From positions 41,791 to 105,790 of the forward strand of contig CALRJY020000021.1 in assembly GCA_943367715.1 (NCBI GenBank): DNA of 64,000 nucleotides, read 5' to 3'. The notes beneath the pieces are model-generated. The model worked only from the letters and a program-made list of their open reading frames with translations. It ran no database searches and was not told where the DNA came from. The stretch comes from JAEYXS01 sp943367715 (GTDB taxonomy: Bacteria > Verrucomicrobiota > Verrucomicrobiia > Limisphaerales > JAEYXS01). The position numbers were made by a program, and so were the translations under genes. This document shows, one piece after another, positions 43,226-52,641 of this stretch (position 1 is its first letter; each line of letters starts with the position of its first letter).

Positions 43226-44248
43226 ATGAACACCACGACAGAACGGATAGCATTTCCATTTCTTTCCCTTGAGCCAAAAGCCAAGTACGACGAAACTACG
43301 CTTATGAGTGACCGGCAAAGTCCAGCAGCAGCGATCCAAGGGTTGATCGACAATATCTCGCACGCCTTCATCGGCAAGAACGAGACGATCGCGCAGGCCG
43401 TGATGGCGCTCATCGCCGGTGGTCACGTGTTGCTGGAGGACGTCCCGGGCGTGGGCAAGACGCTGCTGGCGAAAGCCATGGCCCGCTCCCTCTCCGCCGA
43501 TTTCAAACGCATCCAGTTCACCGCGGATCTATTGCCCTCCGACATCAGCGGCGTGACCGTTTATTCGCAAGAGACGCATGGGTTCTCGTTCCGCCCCGGC
43601 CCCATCTTCACAAACATTTTGTTGGGTGATGAAATCAATCGCGCCACCCCCCGCACTCAGTCGAGTCTGCTCGAAGCGATGGAAGAGCACAGTGTGACGG
43701 TAGATGGCGAAGTGCATCTGCTGGCCGCGCCGTTCTTCGTGATGGCCACGCAAAACCCCGTGGAGCTGGAGGGCACCTATCCGCTGCCCTTCGCGCAGAT
43801 GGACCGCTTCATGGTGCGACTGAGCATCGGCTACATGAGCCGCGAATCCGAGACGAAGATGCTGCGTGAGCAGAAAGAGCACGACCCGTTGGAGAACGTG
43901 CAGGCGGTGATGGATTGCGAGACGCTGCTGCGCCTGCAACACCAGTGCCGCGCCATCCGCGTGGAAGATTCTCTGCTCGGTTACATCGTGGATATCGTGC
44001 ACGCCACGCGGAATGATCCTTCGCTCGAACACGGTGCCAGCCCGCGCGGCAGTCTGGACATCCAGAGCTTCGCGCAAGCCATCGCCCTTCGCGCCAGCCG
44101 CGATTACGTGTTGCCGGACGACATCAAGCAGGCCGCGCGTTTCGTGCTGCCGCACCGCCTCATCACCAAGAAGGGCACGCGCAATGTCAGCGTGAATGCC
44201 CGCAGCGTGATGGATCACCTCATCGATTCCGTGACCGTGCCCCTGTGA
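43226..44248 (+). CDS. MoxR-family AAA ATPase
   Basis: A 340-residue AAA+ protein. Walker A is EDVPGVGKTLLAKA (GVGKT at 75-79), Walker B is LLGDEINRATPRTQSSLLEA, sensor 1 is in FVMATQNPVELEGTYPLP, and the C-terminal lid includes ASRDYVLPDDIKQAA. MoxR ATPases are chaperone-like and usually act on complexes or membrane proteins. AGGAGG at the right distance supports the ATG at 43226, although an internal ATG at 43304 would also be reasonable by family length. The DUF58 gene begins four bases after its stop and is followed by the transglutaminase-like gene. This MoxR-DUF58-transglutaminase trio is a common unit. Confidence 0.93.
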   Translation: MNTTTERIAFPFLSLEPKAKYDETTLMSDRQSPAAAIQGLIDNISHAFIGKNETIAQAVMALIAGGHVLLEDVPGVGKTLLAKAMARSLSADFKRIQFTADLLPSDISGVTVYSQETHGFSFRPGPIFTNILLGDEINRATPRTQSSLLEAMEEHSVTVDGEVHLLAAPFFVMATQNPVELEGTYPLPFAQMDRFMVRLSIGYMSRESETKMLREQKEHDPLENVQAVMDCETLLRLQHQCRAIRVEDSLLGYIVDIVHATRNDPSLEHGASPRGSLDIQSFAQAIALRASRDYVLPDDIKQAARFVLPHRLITKKGTRNVSVNARSVMDHLIDSVTVPL

Positions 44249-44252
44249 TGTC

Positions 44253-45365
44253 ATGCGTGTGACCCAGACAGGCTTGTTGCTGGCGGGCATCGCGGTGGCG
44301 CTGTATCTGGCGTCGCTCACCTCGCAGTCAGCGTTCCTGTTGCTGCCCGTGGGCATCATCGGCGGCTGTTTGCTGCTGAATATTTTTGGCGCACGCCGTT
44401 CCGTGCGCAAAGTGCAGGTGGAACCACCCGCCAGCACTTCCCTCGCCGAAGGCCAATCCCTGAGCCAGCCTTGGCGCGTGGAGAACGTGAGCAAACGCGA
44501 CGTCGGCCAGCTCACCATCGAAAGCCAGGGCGAACCCTTGCTGCAAGTAAGCACGTTGAATGGTCACACCAAGGCGAACATCGTTCCTTCACGTCAGTTC
44601 CTTCGTCGCGGCGTCTATCGCTTTAATCAGTTGCACCTCGTCTCCACCTTTCCCTTCGGTCTGGTGAAGTGCTCACGGCAAGTCGTGGCGAAAGGCGAAG
44701 TCGTCGTCTATCCCGCCATCTACCCGGCCCCCTGTCCGAAGGCCGCCGGCTTCGATGCCGTGGTCGGCGGCAAGTTTCACGGCCAACGCCGTTCCGCCGC
44801 TGGCACACACTTCGCGGGCCTGCGACCCTTTCACGCGGGCGATCCCTTGAAGCAGATCCATTGGAAGAGCAGTTCCAAGGGCCGCGGCCTGATGGTGAAG
44901 ACGTTCGAGGAAGAATTGTCCGGTCGCGTCGCCATCATCACGGATGCTGTAGGTGTGACCGACAGCGCCGCGTTGGATGACTGCCTGCGCGCCGCCGGTT
45001 CCCTGATCTTCGCTGCCTTGGATGCCGGACATCACGTGGAGTGGGTGAACCTCGCCACCCAGATGCCCGAACTGTTTCCGCCGTTCACGGATGGCCAGGA
45101 AATCCTCGATCTGCTCGCCCGCGTGGAAGTGCTCGTGAGTGAGCCGGACGGCAAACGCATCAGCGAAGCCGCTGGTCACGTGTCACGCCGCAGCGCGATC
45201 AGCTTTGTGCTCACGCAAACGAATGTTGCCGTGGAACGCGCCCTCGAGGAACTGACCGCCCAAGGCCGCAGCGTGACCGTGTATCTGCCGGAAGGAGCGA
45301 TTGAAAATCTCGGCAGCGGTGTGACCGTGATGCGCTATAATGCGCAGGAGGTGCTGGCCTCATGA
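44253..45365 (+). CDS. DUF58 domain-containing membrane protein
   Basis: A 370-residue protein. Two close hydrophobic segments near the N-terminus (LLLAGIAVALYLASLTSQSA, FLLLPVGIIGGCLLLNIFG) are followed by a DUF58 core (AGTHFAGLRPFHAGDPLKQI, HWKSSSKGRGLMVKTFEEEL) and a von Willebrand-like fold (RVAIITDAVGVTDSAALDD). It is encoded directly after MoxR and overlaps the following gene by four bases (ATGA), so the three genes are translated together. DUF58 proteins with MoxR are thought to help assemble or regulate envelope complexes; the exact role is not established. Confidence 0.9.
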   Translation: MRVTQTGLLLAGIAVALYLASLTSQSAFLLLPVGIIGGCLLLNIFGARRSVRKVQVEPPASTSLAEGQSLSQPWRVENVSKRDVGQLTIESQGEPLLQVSTLNGHTKANIVPSRQFLRRGVYRFNQLHLVSTFPFGLVKCSRQVVAKGEVVVYPAIYPAPCPKAAGFDAVVGGKFHGQRRSAAGTHFAGLRPFHAGDPLKQIHWKSSSKGRGLMVKTFEEELSGRVAIITDAVGVTDSAALDDCLRAAGSLIFAALDAGHHVEWVNLATQMPELFPPFTDGQEILDLLARVEVLVSEPDGKRISEAAGHVSRRSAISFVLTQTNVAVERALEELTAQGRSVTVYLPEGAIENLGSGVTVMRYNAQEVLAS

Positions 45366-47293
45366 AGAGCGCCTTGAACGGGTTGATTTTGCTCGGTCTG
45401 CTCTGCCAGGGGCTGACGTGGGACGGCTATTGGCTCGCCCTATTGTATGCCGTCATGTGGCTGGTGTGCGTGAAGTGGCCGCGTCGTCCGGTGGAGATAC
45501 CGCAGGCGTTCGAGGGCCTCGCACTGATAGCGGGTACCCTAGGCGGATATTATCTGGGCAAAGCTTTCGGACAGAATACGCAGTTCGCGCTCGGTCACGG
45601 TATCGCCTTGGTTCAGGCGGTGCGGCTGCTGCGACCGGGTGATGCACGGGACAAGCGGTTCACGCTGGTGGCGGCCTTCCTGCATCTGGGTGTCGGCTGC
45701 ACCGTGATCATCGATTTCCGTTTTCTCATCATCTTGCTCGCGGCGGTCTGGTTGATTCCCGGTGCTTTGAAGGAACTGGCCGGGGATGCCTACAAATCAG
45801 CGCCGCAAGAAGCCCCTGTGCGGACCCGCTTCGCTTGGGGCCAGTTTGCGCTGCTCTTCATTTGCGCCGTGTTGGTGTTCACTCTGTTTCCGCGCGGGCT
45901 CTTGGGTTCCGGTGGCGTGCCGAACATGGGCGGCAACCAGAGCAGTCTGATGAATTCCATGCTCGATCCCACGGGCGGCGGCGCTGCCCAGTCCGGCCGG
46001 GTCATTTTCGAGATCCAAGGGGACAACCTGGGATACATCCGTGCCATCGCTTTGAGCGAGTATGTGAACGGCATGTGGGACGCCGATAAACGCCCGGCCC
46101 TGCGCCGTCTGGACCTCATACAACCAGACAGCCGCTTGGGGCATAAGTTCCGCTCTGTGCGGGTAAAAAACGTGGCGCATCTGGGACGCGCATTGCCCAC
46201 GGACGGACATGTGATCGCGCTGGGTGGGAATTTTTTCAGCCAACCCTTGCAGGACACTCACGAGACCTTGCGCGTGTTGTCTTCCAGCACGGTGCCAAAT
46301 GCGGTCTATGAATATTGGACGGACACGACGTTCAGCCGCAAATCACTGTACCCGCGCGAATTCAAGGAATTGACCGTGCATCCCGAGCCCTCACCCGCCG
46401 TGCAACAGTGGCTCACCAATGTCCTCGGCAATGTGACCGAACCAGTGGCCCGTGCGCGCAAGCTGGAGAAACATTTTCAGGATAATTTCACCTATCGCAT
46501 CGGTGCGCCGAACCTGAACCGGTTGAATCCGCTGGACGAATTTTTGCTGGAGACGAAGGAGGGTCACTGCGAGCGGTATGCTTCCTCCCTGGCCTTGCTG
46601 CTGCGGATGCAGGGGATTCCCGCCCGCGTGATGGTCGGCTATGTGGCGGATCAAAAAAATATTGTGACCGGCTGGCGGCCAGTGCGTTTCAAAGACGCAC
46701 ATTCATGGACTGAGGCGTGGTTTGAAGGTGTGGGCTGGATGTCCTTCGACGCCACACCCCGCCGCACGATGCAATACTCTTTCTGGGATCCAGAGCAGTG
46801 GCTCGAGAAGGCGGACTTTGTGTGGAATGTGTACGTGGTGAATTTCGACGGACCGAGCCAGCGCGAGCTGCTGCGCGTCGGCACAGAATCCGCCGGGAGA
46901 GCCTTTGGCTGGATGAACGAGCGGGCCGGCTGGCTCACCGCCGCGCTGGCGGCGCTCATGGCCATCGTGCTGTGGCGGCAACGCAAGGTGAAGCCCGAGG
47001 TCAAGGAAGCACGCCAGCGCCAAAAGCGGCTGGCTCATGCGGCGAACCAATACGGCCGCATGCTGACGGCGTTTGAAAAGATCGGGTTCATCCGTGCGCC
47101 GCAGCAGACGCCGCTGGAATTCTTGGGTAACTTGCGACAAAGCGCCGCACCTGCACTGAGTGAAGCCGAACTCATCACGCAGCACTTTTGCGCGTTGCGT
47201 TACGGTGCCGAGGACAGCAGCGCGGCCGAACCGGAGGTGGAGGGGGCGTTGACGAGATTGAAACGGGCCTTGCAAGAAAGCGGCCGGAAGTGA
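45362..47293 (+). CDS. Transglutaminase-like membrane protein (TgpA-type)
   Basis: A 643-residue protein in the TgpA layout. Several hydrophobic helices occupy residues ~1-190 (DUF3488-like). The transglutaminase core has the Cys in KEGHCERYASSLALLLRMQG, the His in FKDAHSWTEAWFEG and the Asp in GWMSFDATPRR, an intact Cys-His-Asp triad. One more membrane helix (WLTAALAALMAIVLW) and a C-terminal DUF4129-like tail complete it. The active site faces the periplasm. In Pseudomonas TgpA is essential, which suggests envelope protein crosslinking or cleavage; the substrate is unknown. The start overlaps the DUF58 stop by four bases. Confidence 0.93.
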   Translation: MKSALNGLILLGLLCQGLTWDGYWLALLYAVMWLVCVKWPRRPVEIPQAFEGLALIAGTLGGYYLGKAFGQNTQFALGHGIALVQAVRLLRPGDARDKRFTLVAAFLHLGVGCTVIIDFRFLIILLAAVWLIPGALKELAGDAYKSAPQEAPVRTRFAWGQFALLFICAVLVFTLFPRGLLGSGGVPNMGGNQSSLMNSMLDPTGGGAAQSGRVIFEIQGDNLGYIRAIALSEYVNGMWDADKRPALRRLDLIQPDSRLGHKFRSVRVKNVAHLGRALPTDGHVIALGGNFFSQPLQDTHETLRVLSSSTVPNAVYEYWTDTTFSRKSLYPREFKELTVHPEPSPAVQQWLTNVLGNVTEPVARARKLEKHFQDNFTYRIGAPNLNRLNPLDEFLLETKEGHCERYASSLALLLRMQGIPARVMVGYVADQKNIVTGWRPVRFKDAHSWTEAWFEGVGWMSFDATPRRTMQYSFWDPEQWLEKADFVWNVYVVNFDGPSQRELLRVGTESAGRAFGWMNERAGWLTAALAALMAIVLWRQRKVKPEVKEARQRQKRLAHAANQYGRMLTAFEKIGFIRAPQQTPLEFLGNLRQSAAPALSEAELITQHFCALRYGAEDSSAAEPEVEGALTRLKRALQESGRK

Positions 47294-47341
47294 GGAGGCG
47301 CTTGTTGCATTTATCGCCGGTTAGATTATCACATTCCCCGC

Positions 47342-47914
47342 ATGTTGCTGTTTCGGGCAAAAATTCTGGATGGCTGGTTTGAAAAGATCATCAGTGATCT
47401 GCCGGCCGTGTTGATCGACCACGCGCACCTGGAGCGCAAGGCCGCCACGACTTCATTGACGTTGGAGAAGTATCGCGAGCTGTTCGGCAAGGTGCATGAA
47501 CTGAACGCCATCGCCATGGAGGAACTGCAACACTTCGAGCTGGTGCTGCAGATCTTGAAGCGGCGCGGCATCCCCTTCGGCCAGCCATTTCCTAGCCCAT
47601 GGATTCGCGGCCTCATGGCCAACATGCGGCCCGGTGCCCGCTTTCAGGTCATCGATCACCTCATCGTCTGCTCGCTCATCGAGGGCCGGAGCTGTGAGAA
47701 GTTTCAGATCCTCGCGGAACGGTTGAAGCCCATCGATCCCGAACTCGCCACGTTCTACGGGAGCCTGGTGGAATCCGAAGGCAACCACTACGCCACCTAT
47801 TGGCTCATGGCCCGCGAGATCAACGAGAAGGAAGCCGATGAACGCTTGGATTTCTTCCTCGATCTCGATGCGAAACTCATCCGCGAACCCAACCCGCTCG
47901 CGATGCTGCATTAA
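47342..47914 (+). CDS. miaE: tRNA-(2-methylthio-N6-isopentenyl-A37) hydroxylase
   Basis: MiaE hydroxylates the ms2i6A37 modification of tRNAs that read U-starting codons, using a diiron centre and O2. The protein has 190 residues. Diiron ligands are visible in LIDHAHLERKAA, MEELQHFELVLQI and ESEGNHYATYW, in the ferritin-like four-helix order. KRRGIPFGQP and ARFQVIDHLIVCSLIEGRS are family motifs. Its presence implies that miaA and miaB are encoded elsewhere and that the organism has oxygen available. It follows the transglutaminase gene by 48 bases on the same strand. Confidence 0.93.
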   Translation: MLLFRAKILDGWFEKIISDLPAVLIDHAHLERKAATTSLTLEKYRELFGKVHELNAIAMEELQHFELVLQILKRRGIPFGQPFPSPWIRGLMANMRPGARFQVIDHLIVCSLIEGRSCEKFQILAERLKPIDPELATFYGSLVESEGNHYATYWLMAREINEKEADERLDFFLDLDAKLIREPNPLAMLH

Positions 47915-47947
47915 GCCGTAGCAGTCCCGCCGCTCTCTCTGGATTCC

Positions 47948-48313
47948 TTACGCCGCCAGGAACAATTGTTCACTTCGCGCGCGGATCAGCTTCTGCCGTG
48001 CATGACGGTTCAAGGCCTCGGCCACTTTCTCATCCAGCAAGACTGGCAACGTGAGCAACGGCATCCCGCTCAACCACGCGAGCGACACCGCTTCACTCGC
48101 CGCCCAGCGGATCACGCTGAACGTCTCCGGGTTGCGCGTCTTGCGCATCCACTCGGCCACCAGCTTCATCTTCAGGCCTTCCAGCCGCTCGATGACGAGC
48201 TGTCGCTCGGCCCGCACCGCATTCGGCCGCACTTCAAAACGCACTTCCGGAGCGAACTCCGCCGCGAGCGTATTCCCTAAGCTTCCCATAACTATGTGTG
48301 TGTTAACTGACAT
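47948..48313 (-). CDS. Small protein of unknown function
   Basis: I do not recognise it. From the ATG at 48313 it has 121 residues (MSVNTHIVMGSLGNTLAAEF). The body is likely alpha/beta, with basic helices (LVIERLEGLKMKLVAEWMRK) and a hydrophobic segment LAWLSGMPLLTLPVLL. There is no signal peptide or cysteine motif. ATG at 48289 (MGSLGN) is also possible. It is convergent with miaE and divergent from copA. It reads as real from its base composition and lack of a better overlapping frame, but the support is modest. Confidence 0.45.
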   Translation of the reverse strand: MSVNTHIVMGSLGNTLAAEFAPEVRFEVRPNAVRAERQLVIERLEGLKMKLVAEWMRKTRNPETFSVIRWAASEAVSLAWLSGMPLLTLPVLLDEKVAEALNRHARQKLIRARSEQLFLAA

Positions 48314-48480
48314 AACCAACGCCACTTCCGACGACTCGGCTTTTCGCTTCATTCAAAATTTATGCCGTACACGTATTAATTTTTCCGGCCCTCCATTGCG
48401 CAAAGCCTTCTCTCACTCCACAGTGCAGTGACGGCACCTCGCTGTAATGCGGCGTTAAGAGCTGCGTCTGCTAGGGTGAT

Positions 48481-51084
48481 ATGAGTGCAAAAACTGAATT
48501 GAAAATCGACGGGATGACCTGCGGCCACTGTGCCCAGACAGCGACGCAGGCCTTGCGTGCCGTGTCAGGGGTGGATTCGGCCACCGTCGACCTTGCAAGT
48601 TCCAGCGCTGTAGTAACTTGGAAAGAAAAAACGACACCAGATGCCGGAGCGCTATTGCAGGCAGTCAAGGCGGCTGGCTATGAGCCCAGCCTGCCGGAAA
48701 AAGCGGAGAGCATCTTGGTCTCCGGCATGGATTGCCAAAGCTGCGTGGGCCACGTCACCAAGGCCGCCCAAACAATTCCCGGCGTGGCCCATACCAAGGT
48801 GGATTTGGCTACAGGCCGCGTGACTATCGACTGGCAGCCGAACGCTAAAAAAGATTTACCTAGTGTCGTCAGCGCCATCCAAAAGGCTGGCTATGAAGCG
48901 AAACTCGCCGAGGCTCAGGCCCCTTCCGCGAACCCAAAGAGCAGTCATTTATCCGGCTGGAAGTTCAATGTCGTCGTGGGCGGCACCATCACCGCCATCC
49001 TGATGTTTTGCGAGTGGGTACTCCAGCTCGGCATGACGCCGTGGTTCCACTGGTTCGCTTTCGCACTCGCGCTGCCCGTGCAGATTCTTTGCGGCGCGCG
49101 TTTTTATCGCGGCGCGTGGAATCAGCTCAAGCAAGGCAAGTCGAACATGGACACGCTCGTCGCCTTGGGCAGCACCACGGCGTTCGTTTACAGCCTGTGG
49201 GGATTGCTTGCGGGCTGGCACGGGCACCTCTACTTCATGGAATCCGCCGGCATCATCACACTCGTCAGTGTGGGGCACTGGCTGGAAGCATTGATGAGCG
49301 AACGCGCGGCGAGCTCCTTGAAAGCTCTGGTGAATCTGGCCCCTGCCACCGCCTTGCGCATTGGCAAGGATGGCAAGGAAACCACCGTGAACGTCGCGCA
49401 ATTGCAACCCGGCGATCGCGTGCGTCTCCGCCCCGGTGATCGTGTGCCGGTGGATGGCGAAGTGATCGAGGGGGGTTCCGCCGTGAACGAATCCATGCTG
49501 ACCGGCGAATCGCTGCCCGTGGACAAACAGGCGGGCAACGCGCTCTACACCGGCACGCTGGTGGAGAATGGCCAGTTGCTCATGCGCGTGACGAAAACCG
49601 GCAGCGCCACTGCCCTCGCGCAGATCATCGCTGTGGTGGAGCGCGCGCAGAACAGTCGTGCGCAGATCCAGAAACTAGGCGATCAGGTCAGCAGCATCTT
49701 TGTGCCCGTAGTGGTGTGCATCGCCTTGGCAGCCGCTGCTTGGTGGGGACTGGCCTTCACCACCGCCACTGCTTTCAGTCAAGGATTGGTCGGCTGGCTG
49801 TGGCCCATCCATTTGCCTGACACCGCGATCGCCGCTGCCGTCTTGCACGCGGCCGCTGTGCTCATCATCGCGTGCCCCTGCGCGATGGGCCTAGCCACAC
49901 CGGCAGCGATCATGGCCGGCACCAACGCCGCTGCCCAGCGCGGCATCCTCATCCGCGACGGTGCGGCCTTGGAAAAATCCGGCACCATCACCGCCGTCAT
50001 CTTCGACAAGACCGGCACGCTCACCGAAGGCAAACCCACCGTCGTCGCCAGCGAAGACCTGCGCTCACCCAACGCTTCTGCAAAGAGCGCACTCAAAGAC
50101 CTGGCCTCCGCATTGGCCAGTCCCTCGAACCACCCGCTCAGCCGCGCCATCACCACCGCCTTCGGCAAAGCATCAGTGGAGCGCGGCGAGTCCCGTGCCA
50201 TCGGTCGGGAGTTGTCCCCAACCCGCAGCAATGCCCAAGCTTTCCAGCCGCTCCCAAGTCTCACCAAAGCCGCCACTGCACCCGTGAACGTGCTCACCCA
50301 AAACTTCACCCGCAGCACTCCACAAAACTGGACCGAACTGCGCGGCAAAGGCATCGAAGCCCTTCTCCCCGAACATGCCACCGAAACCTTGCGTCTCGGT
50401 TCCCTCCGCTGGTTGCAAGAGATCGGTGTGGATACCAAACCCGCCGAGGCCTTCAGCCAGAACTGGATGAATCAAGGCGCCTCCGTGCTGGCCATCGCCG
50501 AAGGTCAGCGGCTCATCGGCGTCATCGCTTTGCGCGATGTGCTCAAGCCCAAGGCTCGCGAAGTCATCAGCGCGCTACAAACGAAACTCGGCAAAGCGCA
50601 AAGCGTCTATCTGCTCACCGGCGATGCCAAAGTCACCGCTGCAGCCTTGGCGCGGGAAGCGGGCATCGCTCCCGAGAACGTCTTCGCCGAAGTGCGCCCC
50701 GAACAAAAAGCTGAACTCGTGAAGCAACTGCAGGCGAAGGGCGAGCGAGTGGCCTTCGTGGGTGATGGCATCAATGACGCCCCCGCGCTGGAGCAAGCCG
50801 ACCTCGGCATCGCCGTGGCCCTCGCCAGTGATGTGGCCCGTGAAGCGGCAGACATCATTTTGCTCAAGTCCGATATCCAAGCCATCCCCGAAGCCATCGG
50901 TCTGGCGCAAGCCACGCTCCGCACCATCAAGCAGAACCTCTTCTGGGCGTTCTTCTACAATGCGGCGGCGATCCCGCTCGCTGCGCTGGGCTTTCTCAGC
51001 CCCTTGCTCTGTGCGGCGGCGATGGGTTTCTCCGATGTCATCGTCATCGGGAATGCTCTGCGTTTGCGCCGGTGGAAGAGCTAA
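48481..51084 (+). CDS. copA: Copper-translocating P-type ATPase
   Basis: An 867-residue P1B-type ATPase. Two heavy-metal-associated domains carry GMTCGHC (11-17) and GMDCQSC. The transmembrane metal site is ACPCAMG with CPC at 465-467. The phosphorylated Asp509 lies in DKTGT, the HP motif is in PSNHPLSRAI, and the hinge is GDGINDAP. CxxC plus CPC suggests export of Cu(I) across the inner membrane. Residues of about 566-615 (VERGESRAIGRELSPTRSNA, then AQAFQPLPSLTKAATAPVN) do not look like a CopA N-domain and coincide with a palindromic repeat; see the separate entry. No copper regulator is adjacent. Confidence 0.96.
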   Translation: MSAKTELKIDGMTCGHCAQTATQALRAVSGVDSATVDLASSSAVVTWKEKTTPDAGALLQAVKAAGYEPSLPEKAESILVSGMDCQSCVGHVTKAAQTIPGVAHTKVDLATGRVTIDWQPNAKKDLPSVVSAIQKAGYEAKLAEAQAPSANPKSSHLSGWKFNVVVGGTITAILMFCEWVLQLGMTPWFHWFAFALALPVQILCGARFYRGAWNQLKQGKSNMDTLVALGSTTAFVYSLWGLLAGWHGHLYFMESAGIITLVSVGHWLEALMSERAASSLKALVNLAPATALRIGKDGKETTVNVAQLQPGDRVRLRPGDRVPVDGEVIEGGSAVNESMLTGESLPVDKQAGNALYTGTLVENGQLLMRVTKTGSATALAQIIAVVERAQNSRAQIQKLGDQVSSIFVPVVVCIALAAAAWWGLAFTTATAFSQGLVGWLWPIHLPDTAIAAAVLHAAAVLIIACPCAMGLATPAAIMAGTNAAAQRGILIRDGAALEKSGTITAVIFDKTGTLTEGKPTVVASEDLRSPNASAKSALKDLASALASPSNHPLSRAITTAFGKASVERGESRAIGRELSPTRSNAQAFQPLPSLTKAATAPVNVLTQNFTRSTPQNWTELRGKGIEALLPEHATETLRLGSLRWLQEIGVDTKPAEAFSQNWMNQGASVLAIAEGQRLIGVIALRDVLKPKAREVISALQTKLGKAQSVYLLTGDAKVTAAALAREAGIAPENVFAEVRPEQKAELVKQLQAKGERVAFVGDGINDAPALEQADLGIAVALASDVAREAADIILLKSDIQAIPEAIGLAQATLRTIKQNLFWAFFYNAAAIPLAALGFLSPLLCAAAMGFSDVIVIGNALRLRRWKS
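50176..50323. repeat. Family-1 composite repeat inside the copA coding sequence
   Basis: Starts with GTGGAGCGCGG at 50176. It holds the arm GTTGTCCCCAACCCGCAGCA (50212-50231) and the downstream CTTTCCAGCCG seen in related copies, and it ends with CACTCCAC at 50316-50323, the inverted form of the GTGGAG end. This matches the architecture of the intergenic pairs. It is open in the copA frame and adds about 50 residues to the nucleotide-binding domain. The match is degenerate, so insertion is an inference. Confidence 0.6.
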
Positions 51085-51212
51085 GATTGAGGAAACGGGC
51101 TCAGGAGGTCAGCGGTTTTCATCGCGGCCCTGCGGGTCGAGGAGAGAAAAACGCGCCAATCCGTTAAAATTGTTTGAAGCCTCCACGGCTTTCGGAAACA
51201 TTGTACGCATCA

Positions 51213-52535
51213 ATGCATTCTCCAATTGCCGCTGACGCGCTCACGCCAGAGGAACAGAAGGCTACCTGCCGAAAGGTGACGCTGCGCCTGATCCCTCTGC
51301 TCTTCATCTGCTACGTCATTGCGTACATCGACCGCATCAACGTGGGCTTTGCCAAGCTGCACTTGCAGGAAGTCCTGGGCGTAAGTCCGGATAAATTCAA
51401 CAGCGCTTACGGGTTCGGGGCCGGGTTATTTTTCATCGGCTATTTCCTCTTTGAAGTGCCCAGTAATCTGATTCTGCAGAAGGTCGGTGCCCGTATCTGG
51501 ATCGCCCGCATCATGATCGTCTGGGGCATCGTTTCCATGGCCTTCATGTTCCTGAAAGGTGTCACGATGTTCTACGTGATGCGCTTTTTGCTGGGCGCGG
51601 CGGAAGCGGGCTTTTTCCCCGGCGTCTTGCTCTATCTCACCTACTGGTATCCGCCCGCGGAACGGGCGCGCACCATCGCCCTTTTTGCGTTGGGTGGCGT
51701 GGCGGCGGGTGTGGTTGGCTCGCCGATCTCCGGAAAATTATTGGAAATGAACGGGATTGGCGGCCTGCATGGCTGGCAGTGGCTCTTCTTTATCGAGGCC
51801 ATTCCGGCCATCGTGCTCGGCGTCGTCGTTTTCCTCTTCCTGCCCAATAGTCCCAAGGACTGCAAATGGCTTTCCGAAAAGGAGAAGACCTTCATCCTGT
51901 CACGGCTTGAGTCGTCCGCCAGTCCGACCGCCGTCAACCATGACTTCCGGGAAATCCTGAAGAGCGGCCGGGTTTGGCTGCTCTGCCTGCTCTATTTCCT
52001 GATGAACATCGGCAGCTACGGTTTCGAGATGTGGTCGCCGACCATCGTCAAAACCTTGTCGGGTGGCAAAGATGGTACCGTTGGTTTCATCAATGCACTC
52101 CCCTATCTGGCGGCGGCCTTGGCGATGTATTTCGTGAGCCGGAGTTCCGATAAGAGCGGCGAACGACGGTGGCACGTGGCCGTATCTGCCGCCTCTGCGG
52201 CGGTCGGGTTTGTGCTCGCGGCCAAAGCACCCAATCCCTATCTGGGCATGGTGGGTCTGATCATCGCGTTTGCGGGTCTGAAATCCACCATCGCTCCCTT
52301 CTGGGCGTTGAGCACGGCGTTCCTTTCTGGAACTGCAGCTGCGGGGGGTATCGCCTTGATCAACTCCGTGGGAAATCTCGGTGGTTACGTCGGTCCCCAC
52401 ATGATGGGTTACGTCATGGACAAGAACCAAGGAAACAACATGATCGCCCTGATGATTCTGGGCGGGTCGTTGCTCGCCATGGGGATATTGACCCTTACCC
52501 TCCCCAAAGTCGGCGGCACCCTCTCCAAGCAATAG
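51213..52535 (+). CDS. MFS transporter, anion:cation symporter type
   Basis: A 440-residue membrane protein with twelve predicted helices. The MFS signature IDRINVGFAKLHLQEVLG lies in the first loop. FEVPSNLILQKVGARIWIAR, LLGAAEAGFFPGVLLYLTYW and YWYPPAERARTIALFALGG are typical of the ACS (phthalate permease/hexuronate transporter) group, which imports organic anions such as sugar acids with protons or sodium. Substrate unknown. The ATG at 51213 is chosen; a TTG upstream at 51174 would add 13 residues. It lies 128 bases past copA with no sign of co-transcription. Confidence 0.92.
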   Translation: MHSPIAADALTPEEQKATCRKVTLRLIPLLFICYVIAYIDRINVGFAKLHLQEVLGVSPDKFNSAYGFGAGLFFIGYFLFEVPSNLILQKVGARIWIARIMIVWGIVSMAFMFLKGVTMFYVMRFLLGAAEAGFFPGVLLYLTYWYPPAERARTIALFALGGVAAGVVGSPISGKLLEMNGIGGLHGWQWLFFIEAIPAIVLGVVVFLFLPNSPKDCKWLSEKEKTFILSRLESSASPTAVNHDFREILKSGRVWLLCLLYFLMNIGSYGFEMWSPTIVKTLSGGKDGTVGFINALPYLAAALAMYFVSRSSDKSGERRWHVAVSAASAAVGFVLAAKAPNPYLGMVGLIIAFAGLKSTIAPFWALSTAFLSGTAAAGGIALINSVGNLGGYVGPHMMGYVMDKNQGNNMIALMILGGSLLAMGILTLTLPKVGGTLSKQ

Positions 52536-52641
52536 GGACGGGGCAGAAATGCTTTATAAGAGGGAGCGTTCCCTTTAGGGGTTTCCCCCTCCCGTGAACA
52601 CCCCAGTTTTCCGGGCGAAACGGGCATGCTATCCTGTATCC

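Noticed and set aside
43226..47293. A Bat aerotolerance operon
   Set aside because: MoxR and DUF58 are present, but no VWA-domain BatA/BatB or BatD genes follow; the trio with a transglutaminase is a different common unit.
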